Shown here: in pieces, positions 1 through 4,725 of the stretch
How the letters are laid out: the number at the start of each line of letters is the position of its first letter
How positions within the stretch are numbered: position 1 is the stretch's first letter
From: Actinomycetota bacterium
GTDB taxonomy: Bacteria > Actinomycetota > Actinomycetes > S36-B12 > UBA5976
NCBI GenBank assembly: GCA_947373075.1
Contig: CANBWF010000058.1
Span: 1-8,108 of the forward strand
Length of the DNA: 8,108 nucleotides
Direction of reading: 5' to 3'
Notes under the pieces: generated by a model
Told to the model about the DNA's origin: nothing
Seen by the model: the letters and a program-made list of their open reading frames with translations, nothing else
Databases searched by the model: none
Made by a program: the position numbers and the translations under genes

Positions 1-333
1 GTGATAAGAAACTGAGCGCTGTAGTTGCTGCTCTTTGGCAGTTAATTGTGAAACCTGATTTTGCAGCTGATGCTTTTCGAATGAAGCTTTTGCCGACAGG
101 TTATTAACTAGGAGCAGCAGAAGTAGACCGAAGGTGGCGAACCCGCAAATGACTAGAGTGAAAACTCGCTTGTTGGCTTTCCCATTTGGTATTGCATCAT
201 GGATAGTCTCTAGCGCTGGACTAAATGCTGGCTTGATTTGATTCATGATGCGCTTACGATTCGATCTCTTACTAATAGGGACGTTAATTGGATTGCGGGA
301 AATTTGCGGTGCGCGAGCCGGCATAGCACTCAT
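1..333 (-). CDS. ftsL: FtsL-like cell division protein, 3' end outside the window
   Basis: The frame opens with ATG at 333 and stays open to base 1, giving 111 residues with no stop, so the C-terminus is missing. Residues 1-55 are basic and probably cytoplasmic. Residues 57-77 form one hydrophobic membrane segment with a run of leucines. The part that follows is rich in Q, L, K and E (for example [20 protein letters not shown]) and looks like the start of a coiled coil. This is the layout of FtsL/DivIC-type bitopic proteins, which join FtsB and FtsQ at the septum and help activate FtsW/FtsI. Sequence conservation in this family is low, so the call rests on topology plus position directly after rsmH. 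Its start overlaps the rsmH stop by four bases (ATGA), which implies translational coupling. In dcw clusters the next gene is usually ftsI; it would lie beyond the left edge. Confidence 0.85.
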   Translation of the reverse strand, partial: MSAMPARAPQISRNPINVPISKRSNRKRIMNQIKPAFSPALETIHDAIPNGKANKRVFTLVICGFATFGLLLLLLVNNLSAKASFEKHQLQNQVSQLTAKEQQLQRSVSYH

Positions 334-1283
334 GCGGCCACCCCGATTCGTTGCGCGGCGCGAAGGCGAACTGAGGCAGCACGTGAATTGCTTTCAATTT
401 CTGCTTCAGTTGCAGTTTCAGCGCCACGAGTAAGTAGCTTTAACCAAGGCTGGTCATCTGGAGCAATGAATGGCATCTCGATTGGTGTTTTTGATTCAGT
501 ACCAACACGTAGTGCGTTCTTAACAATTCGATCTTCAAGTGACTGATAGGACATGACTACTACTCGCCCATCGACCGCTAAACAATTTAATGCCGCTGGA
601 ATAGCTCGCTCGAGTACAGCTAGTTCATCGTTGACTTCAATGCGAAGAGCTTGGAATGTGCGTTTAGCTGGGTTACCACCGGTGCGACGCGTTGCTGCTG
701 GAATTGCATCGCGCACAACAGTCACCAAACGGTCGCTATCAGAAAATGGCTTGACTTCGCGTTCGCGAATAATTGCGCTGGCGACGCGTCCAGCAAAACG
801 TTCTTCACCGTAGGTTCGCAAGATTCGAGCAAGGTCGCCGTGAGAATAAGTGTTAACTACATCAGCTGCTGTTTGGCCAACTGAATTGTTCATACGCATA
901 TCTAGTGGAGCGTTCTTTGAGTAAGCAAAACCGCGTTCTGGATTATCTAGCTGCATAGACGAGACACCTAAATCAAACAAGATTCCGTGCACTGATTCGA
1001 TCTCAAGACCTTCAAGGACTTGCTCAATCTGGTCGTAAACTGCGTGAACTAATGTCACGCGATCACTGTGGGCACTAAGACGCTCTCGACTGATTGCTAA
1101 CGCATTTTCGTCCCGGTCAAGACCGATTAATTTCACGTTGTTGAATGCCTCAAGTACGGCAAGACTATGGCCGCCGAGCCCGACTGTGGCATCTACAAAA
1201 ACTGCTTCAGAATTTTCTAGTGCAGGAGCTAACAACTCCAAACAACGGTCTTGCATTACTGGCACATGTTCGAATTTCAACAT
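330..1283 (-). CDS. rsmH: 16S rRNA (cytosine(1402)-N(4))-methyltransferase RsmH (MraW)
   Basis: This 317-residue protein, a normal length for the family, methylates N4 of C1402 in the 16S rRNA decoding centre using S-adenosylmethionine. Visible motifs in order are the N-terminal FEHVPVM (4-10), the SAM-binding loop [10 protein letters not shown] (31-40), the acidic motif GLDRDENA (54-61), [16 protein letters not shown] (104-119), [10 protein letters not shown] (159-168), [17 protein letters not shown] (205-221), [11 protein letters not shown] (245-255), and [11 protein letters not shown] (299-309). The ATG at 1283 is chosen because FEHVPVM matches the conserved family start; the frame is open up to 1475, but that extension reads through the mraZ end and is not family-like. 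A GGTGG stretch lies three bases before the ATG. The gene follows mraZ after a 118-base structured gap and overlaps the next gene by four bases. No key motif appears to be missing. Confidence 0.97.
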   Translation of the reverse strand: MLKFEHVPVMQDRCLELLAPALENSEAVFVDATVGLGGHSLAVLEAFNNVKLIGLDRDENALAISRERLSAHSDRVTLVHAVYDQIEQVLEGLEIESVHGILFDLGVSSMQLDNPERGFAYSKNAPLDMRMNNSVGQTAADVVNTYSHGDLARILRTYGEERFAGRVASAIIREREVKPFSDSDRLVTVVRDAIPAATRRTGGNPAKRTFQALRIEVNDELAVLERAIPAALNCLAVDGRVVVMSYQSLEDRIVKNALRVGTESKTPIEMPFIAPDDQPWLKLLTRGAETATEAEIESNSRAASVRLRAAQRIGVAA

Positions 1284-1292
1284 GTGCCACCA

Positions 1293-1400
1293 CTTGTCTG
1301 GATTCCCGCCTCTAGTCCTCGGCCATTGGCGAGCCTGGCACCGGGGAAGGTGTGACAGGAATCTACCAACGGCCGAAGGCCACAGACGGTATCCAACAAA
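1293..1400 (-). promoter_or_regulatory. Structured leader RNA before rsmH (candidate mraW RNA motif)
   Basis: The gap between the mraZ stop and the rsmH start can fold into a closing helix plus three hairpins. P1 pairs 1399-1392 with 1302-1294 (eight pairs, one bulged G at 1298). P2 is a hairpin over 1391-1364: TACC with GGTA, an internal loop, then GTGGCC with GGCCGT around a TTC loop. P3 covers 1359-1334: CCTG with CAGG and CACC with GGTG around TTCCCC. P4 covers 1333-1318: CTCG with CGAG and CC with GG around AAT. P1/P2 and P3/P4 abut with no linker. A 15-base purine-rich strand follows P4, and the rsmH ribosome binding site begins right after P1. From memory, a conserved 'mraW' cis-RNA has been described upstream of mraW (rsmH) in Actinobacteria; position fits, but I could not compare the structures. 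The pairing was found by hand, without energy calculation. Confidence 0.55.
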
Positions 1401-1401
1401 A

Positions 1402-1827
1402 TCATGGGAGCGAGATCTCCTCGTCCAACGAAGCAAAACCTGGCTCTTGCACAGCCAAGTACTGGTTCCAAGCAACTAGATCCCAAATTTCAATTCGGGT
1501 GTCAGCGCCAACAACAACTAAGTCGCGATCTAGTCCGGCCCACTGGCGAAGTGGAGCTGGAATAGTTACTCGACCCTGCTTGTCGGCAACATCATCAAAT
1601 GCTGACGAGAAGAAAACCCGGGTAAATGCCCGAACTTTTTCGTTGTTCTGCGAGCGAGCACGAAGGGATTCTGCATAAACAGCGAATTGATCTTGGGCCC
1701 AAATGACTAGGCACCGCTCCTGGCCTTTGGTCATTACCAAACCATCGGTTAAGGATTCGCGGAATTTAGCAGGCAAAATCAGTCGGCCTTTTTCATCCAA
1801 CTTGGGGTTATGGGTACCTAAAAACAA
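1402..1827 (-). CDS. mraZ: Transcriptional regulator MraZ
   Basis: This 141-residue protein, close to the usual length, has two SpoVT/AbrB-like DNA-binding repeats: [13 protein letters not shown] (11-23) and [13 protein letters not shown] (82-94). MraZ proteins form ring-shaped oligomers that bind repeated TGG-type boxes before their own gene and repress the dcw operon; the protein sits on the nucleoid. The start is TTG at 1827: read as Met it gives [15 protein letters not shown], the conserved family N-terminus, and AGGTGG lies four bases upstream. The frame is open further back to 1911, but that extension would run through the promoter and its first codon is the -35 box itself, so it is rejected. 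An in-frame GTG at 1872 has no ribosome binding site and would lie almost at the expected transcription start. The C-terminal tail ([16 protein letters not shown]) is short and acidic. The protein looks intact. Confidence 0.95.
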   Translation of the reverse strand: MFLGTHNPKLDEKGRLILPAKFRESLTDGLVMTKGQERCLVIWAQDQFAVYAESLRARSQNNEKVRAFTRVFFSSAFDDVADKQGRVTIPAPLRQWAGLDRDLVVVGADTRIEIWDLVAWNQYLAVQEPGFASLDEEISLP

Positions 1828-1831
1828 GGTG

Positions 1832-1837
1832 CCACCT
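1832..1837 (-). promoter_or_regulatory. Ribosome binding site deciding the TTG start of mraZ
   Basis: AGGTGG lies four bases before the TTG at 1827. AGGTG is complementary to the conserved 3' end of 16S rRNA (the CACCT of the anti-Shine-Dalgarno region). Together with family alignment it supports TTG over the upstream alternatives. Confidence 0.65.
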
Positions 1838-1859
1838 ACTTCCCCATCTGTGGCAACCC

Positions 1860-1905
1860 TTCCCCAGGTCACCGCGTACACCCAGATTACTCCACTTTGC
1901 TCCAC
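1860..1905 (-). promoter_or_regulatory. MraZ operator: TGG-type boxes with a 10-base period
   Basis: Reading the minus strand, boxes recur every ten bases: TGGAG (1904-1900), TGGAG (1894-1890), TGGGT (1884-1880), then weaker CGGTG (1874-1870) and GGGGA (1864-1860). The first two are part of an identical GTGGAG. MraZ is known in other bacteria to bind three or more TGGG-like repeats separated by five bases upstream of mraZ; the same spacing is seen here. The first two boxes lie in the spacer between -35 and -10, and the third starts on the last base of the -10 box, as expected for autorepression. Confidence 0.75.
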
Positions 1906-1911
1906 TGTCAA
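1884..1911 (-). promoter_or_regulatory. Promoter of mraZ and the dcw operon
   Basis: A perfect -35 hexamer TTGACA (1911-1906) is followed by a 16-base spacer and a -10 hexamer TAATCT (1889-1884), which fits the actinobacterial housekeeping pattern TANNNT. Transcription would start near 1876-1878, giving a leader of about 50 bases before the TTG start codon. AT-rich sequence with AATTAATT and AAATATT lies upstream of the -35 box. The spacer itself carries MraZ-type boxes, so repression by blocking RNA polymerase is expected. Confidence 0.8.
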
Positions 1912-1976
1912 GCCCTTTTACGCCACAATTTTCCCTCGTGTCGCAAATATGGCGAATATTTCCAATTAATTAAAGG

Positions 1977-1991
1977 TGGAGGGAAATGGTG
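1977..1991 (+). promoter_or_regulatory. Possible second MraZ-type box pair in opposite orientation
   Basis: On the plus strand TGGAG (1977-1981) and TGGTG (1987-1991) lie exactly ten bases apart within GGTGGAGGGAAATGGTGGA. They have the box sequence and spacing of the operator at 1860-1905 but point the other way and sit about 70 bases upstream of the -35 box. Two boxes are fewer than the three or more normally used, so this may be chance. Confidence 0.25.
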
Positions 1992-2042
1992 GAATTTCAG
2001 ACAAAATCCGTCACATTATCCGAGAATTGCAGTTTTGCTGAC

Positions 2043-2069
2043 CGATTTTGTCGATTTACTCGATTTTTG
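2043..2069 (+). repeat. Three short direct repeats CGATTT with nine-base period
   Basis: CGATTT occurs at 2043, 2052 and 2061, each followed by three variable bases (TGT, ACT, TTG). The period is exact across three copies in non-coding DNA. It may be a protein binding site or a small tandem duplication that has drifted; its role is not known. Confidence 0.4.
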
Positions 2070-2177
2070 GCCGAAATTTGAGCCCAGAAAGGCAAGGTTT
2101 TGCTCTAATCGAGCCAAAAATAGTTCAGAAAAGCCTGTATTTGGTGACTTATTGGGCGCTACCCCACGAACATCTGA

Positions 2178-2981
2178 TTATGGGCGCGAAACTAGGCCAG
2201 CTGGCGAGCCACACAAGATGTTGCGATCTGTCCAGATATCACCGGTTTTACCAACAAATTGCACAATTGCTGGCTGGCGGCCACCAAAGTTTGCTCTAGT
2301 GCAGGCGCGCTTTGCATCTGCCACCCCTTTGGCAACTTCTGAGTATTTGCCAAGCGCTAACCATGTTGGCACGGAAACATCAGCAGACAAGGTAATACTG
2401 AACCAGTGCACAGGTACTGAGTAGATACCAACGGGATGACCGCTCTTGTGCAAGACCCGCATGACTTCATTTAGGACAACAATCGATCGATTTGCATTCG
2501 TCCAGTCGTTATTGAGTTCAATGTCGAGCCAAACTGGCACATCATTTGCAATGTTAAAACCCTTAATCTGCGCAATGGTGTCCTTAGCGATCGCAGCGCC
2601 ACGTGCTCTAGCCGTTCCACTTCCTGGATCGGACACATTTATATAGATTGCTCGAGCTGAATGCGTATTAGCCCATGCCCACTGTTTGGCAAAACACGGA
2701 TTAGTTGTGTACGGACGCCCGTTATTAAGACCGATTATTGTAAAGCCGACAAATCGCTTTGAAAGTTCCTGATGACACTGTGGAAATGAAACGTCGTACC
2801 CACCGTTATCAATTTCACCAACAAAATTTGGCACTTGATAGTTTTTGATTCCCACTATGGGGGAACTTACTGTTGACCCGCCGCCTGTTGTTTCAAGCCA
2901 AGCTTGCATTCCTAAATATGCGATTAGCGAAAAGCCACTAAGCGCCAATACCGTTACGGCACAACCAAAAAACCTACGCAC
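2178..2981 (-). CDS. Membrane-anchored or secreted GH25-like / DUF1906-type TIM-barrel protein
   Basis: This 267-residue protein has a short basic N-terminus and a hydrophobic segment (about 7-25) that would act as signal sequence or membrane anchor; no clear cleavage site or lipobox is seen. After a Ser/Gly-rich linker the domain begins with GGYDVSFPQC (60-69), followed by GLNNGRPYTTNPC (84-96), IYINVSDPG (112-120), VPVWLDIEL (148-156), VGIYSVP (184-190), PTWLALG (205-211) and IVQFVG (239-244). The order of strands and the acidic pair D153/E155 resemble GH25 lysozyme-like and DUF1906 glycoside-hydrolase-like barrels. Enzyme activity is not shown. Cysteines 69, 96, 227 and 257 could form two disulfides outside the membrane. 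The start is GTG at 2981, with GGGGA about eight bases before it, 20 bases after the DUF3040 stop, so the two are probably cotranscribed. A role at the cell wall is an inference from export signal, fold and position beside the dcw cluster. Confidence 0.65.
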   Translation of the reverse strand: MRRFFGCAVTVLALSGFSLIAYLGMQAWLETTGGGSTVSSPIVGIKNYQVPNFVGEIDNGGYDVSFPQCHQELSKRFVGFTIIGLNNGRPYTTNPCFAKQWAWANTHSARAIYINVSDPGSGTARARGAAIAKDTIAQIKGFNIANDVPVWLDIELNNDWTNANRSIVVLNEVMRVLHKSGHPVGIYSVPVHWFSITLSADVSVPTWLALGKYSEVAKGVADAKRACTRANFGGRQPAIVQFVGKTGDIWTDRNILCGSPAGLVSRP

Positions 2982-3001
2982 AAAAGTATCCCCGATAAAA
3001 A

Positions 3002-3370
3002 TTAGTTATCGGAACGATTATCCCAGCGGTCTTCAAGTCCTTGCATAAATGATTTGCGTGGCTTGGCGGCAGCAGGAGCTTTTTGTTTCTTTCCTGAAGT
3101 CTTTGCGCTAAACAAAGCACTAACAGAAAGCACAATTGCGACAAATCCAAATACGCCGAGTAATGGCTGCGAAATCATTACCCCAGCCAGTAACGACGCA
3201 ACACCAAGGAGAATTCCTGCTATTACTAATCCGGGATGAGCTGCAAATTCAGATTTCTTACCGACCTGCTTAATCGTGTCGCGGAATGTGGATGCGAAAC
3301 GTGGATCTTCGGTAAGGATTGCCCGTTCCATCTGGTCAAGTAGTTGTTGTTCATGTTCCGATAACGGCAT
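3002..3370 (-). CDS. DUF3040 family small membrane protein
   Basis: This 122-residue protein begins MPLSEHEQQLLDQMERAI, the hallmark N-terminus of actinobacterial DUF3040 proteins, and continues with EDPRFASTF (21-29). Two hydrophobic segments (about 47-66 and 69-88) form a helical hairpin in the membrane. The tail is rich in K and A and ends in FMQGLEDRWDNRSDN, similar to the basic/acidic tail of the family. The molecular function is not known. The ATG at 3370 is chosen over one at 3388 because it gives the family start and has AGGAG nine bases before it, while the upstream one would overlap that site. In Actinobacteria this family is often found just upstream of mraZ, as here with one extra gene between. 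The 104-base gap before it (3371-3474) contains TATCCT (3423-3418), a possible -10 box without a convincing -35 box, so a separate promoter is possible but unproven. Confidence 0.88.
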   Translation of the reverse strand: MPLSEHEQQLLDQMERAILTEDPRFASTFRDTIKQVGKKSEFAAHPGLVIAGILLGVASLLAGVMISQPLLGVFGFVAIVLSVSALFSAKTSGKKQKAPAAAKPRKSFMQGLEDRWDNRSDN

Positions 3371-3474
3371 AACAATCAACTCCTGCATGAATGAACGTGG
3401 TTAATATTCCTGTTTCTAGGATACGACGGATTACTGACTTTTGGAATCTCAATCGCAATCACTAGGGCTTTCGC

Positions 3475-4725
3475 TCATTCATCTGGTTCTGCTGGTAAAT
3501 CCCCTGTTTCTGGGGTTTCTGGAGAAATTAGCCGAGCTTGGCGCAGCATACGTTTGCCAAACTTTGCCGTCACTTTATCCAGAACTCGTTCAGCCTCACG
3601 CCAACTAGATGAGCGGGCACCAAATTGCAGCTGCGCAGGGACATCTAAGCCAGGAACTAAGTTTTCGGCACGAACGCCGAGAAGGCGTACCCGAATTCGT
3701 TGCAAGTTCATGCCATCTAACAAACTTTGGGTAACCTGAAATATCTCTTGCGCAGTATCTGTTGGGTTAGTCAAAGTTTTACTTCTGGTCACTGTTTTGA
3801 AATCAGCAAACCGGACTTTAATAGAAACGGTGCGAGTTGCTAGTTCGGCGCTTCGTAATTTTCGAGCCACTGTGTCACTAAGTGACATCAAGTGTGTAGA
3901 AAGTTCAGACAGGTCATCCGTATCGCTATCAAAAGTGCGTTCTGCCCCGACGCTTCGCTCAACGTGTTCTGGGGTTACTGTTCGTGGATCGCGACCCCAA
4001 GCTAATTCGCTTAAATGTTCTGCGTGTGCTTGGCCAATCACTCGAGCCAAAGTGGAAACTGGAGTGTTTGCAATATCTGCAACTGTGGTTAAGCCAAGTC
4101 GTCCAAGTTGCTCAGCAGTTTTTGCGCCAACTCCCCACATCGCAGTGATTGGCAACGCATGTAAAAATTCGATTACTTGATCTGGCGTAATTACATAAAT
4201 TCCATCTGGCTTTGCCCGATTGGTCGCGAGTTTGGCGACGAACATACTTGGCGCAATACCAACCGAGCATGTGATATTTTCTTGCTCCCAAACCAAGCGG
4301 CGAATTTCTCGGGCAATGTGCAAAGGAGATCCAATTAGTTTTATCGCACCGCTGACATCAAGAAAAGCTTCATCTATTGATAACGGCTGAACGAGCGGAG
4401 TCATTTGCTGGAAAATATCCATTACTCGCCTAGATACTTCAGCATATTTATTCATGCTGGGTTCGATCACAACAGCATTTGGCGCTAGGCGAAGTGCACG
4501 AGACATCGGCATCGCACTGTGTACTCCTCGTGCGCGCGCTTGATAGGTTGCCGATAGCACTACTCCGCGACCACCAGTGTGTCCCACAATGACTTGCTGG
4601 CCGACTAGTTCTGGCCTAGTACTAACTTCAACTGATGCAAAGAAAGCATCCATATCGATATGCAAAATATTGCAGGTTTGCTCTAAGTCGCCAACTACCT
4701 CGTCAGATTTGTTATCTAATGCCAT
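3475..4725 (-). CDS. dinB: DNA polymerase IV (Y-family translesion polymerase)
   Basis: This 416-residue Y-family polymerase copies past damaged bases with low fidelity. The palm starts with ILHIDMDAFFASVE (20-33), giving metal ligand D24 and probable sugar-gate F29. The second catalytic cluster is LSIDEAFLDV (115-124), with D118 and E119. TCSVGIAPSMFVAKLATNRAKPDG begins at 152 and is strongly DinB-like. WGVGAKTAEQLGRLG (197-211) is the helix-hairpin-helix in the thumb, and the little-finger domain follows from about 255 to 360. QLQFG (365-369) near the C-terminus resembles a beta-clamp binding motif (QLxLF type). All catalytic acids are present, so this is an active-type DinB and not ImuB, which lacks them. 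The ATG at 4725 shares its A with the dnaE2 stop (TGATG), and AGGA lies about eleven bases upstream, so translation is probably coupled to dnaE2. The acidic tail after residue 401 is of no recognised type. Confidence 0.95.
   Translation of the reverse strand: MALDNKSDEVVGDLEQTCNILHIDMDAFFASVEVSTRPELVGQQVIVGHTGGRGVVLSATYQARARGVHSAMPMSRALRLAPNAVVIEPSMNKYAEVSRRVMDIFQQMTPLVQPLSIDEAFLDVSGAIKLIGSPLHIAREIRRLVWEQENITCSVGIAPSMFVAKLATNRAKPDGIYVITPDQVIEFLHALPITAMWGVGAKTAEQLGRLGLTTVADIANTPVSTLARVIGQAHAEHLSELAWGRDPRTVTPEHVERSVGAERTFDSDTDDLSELSTHLMSLSDTVARKLRSAELATRTVSIKVRFADFKTVTRSKTLTNPTDTAQEIFQVTQSLLDGMNLQRIRVRLLGVRAENLVPGLDVPAQLQFGARSSSWREAERVLDKVTAKFGKRMLRQARLISPETPETGDLPAEPDE

Larger units (their letters stand above)
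1912..2177. other. Non-coding region between the GH25-like gene and the mraZ promoter
   Basis: No convincing gene is present on either strand. The region is AT-rich and contains several small features: three CGATTT repeats with a nine-base period at 2043-2066, a reverse-oriented pair of TGG boxes at 1977-1991, a 9-base near-repeat (CGCAAATAT then GGCGAATAT, 1942-1959), and the palindrome AATTAATT near 1965. On the minus strand GATAAT (2020-2015) resembles a -10 box but has no matching -35 box. Short hairpins such as TGGG/CCCA just after the GH25-like stop, and GCTC/GAGC near 2101-2114, lack a following T tract. No clear terminator was therefore found for the upstream operon, and readthrough into mraZ is possible. 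Confidence 0.6.

Noticed and set aside
1293..1400. tRNA gene, because the mraZ-rsmH gap folds into a cloverleaf-like form
   Set aside because: The helix lengths, loops and size do not match a tRNA; there is no anticodon arm with a seven-base loop and no T-loop TTCAA sequence.
1284..1475. N-terminal extension of RsmH by 64 residues
   Set aside because: The conserved RsmH start is at 1283. The extension covers the leader RNA and the end of mraZ in another frame and does not resemble the family.
2101..2177. Rho-independent terminator after the GH25-like gene
   Set aside because: Only three- to four-base stems were found, and none is followed by a T tract on the minus strand.
1897..2424. Plus-strand open frame of 175 codons across the mraZ upstream region
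   Set aside because: It overlaps the mraZ promoter, the non-coding gap and the antisense of the GH25-like gene. It has no recognisable domain, and its composition does not look protein-like.
3371..3388. Upstream ATG for the DUF3040 gene (start at 3388)
   Set aside because: The family begins MPLSEHEQ at 3370, and the AGGAG site for that start lies within the would-be extension.
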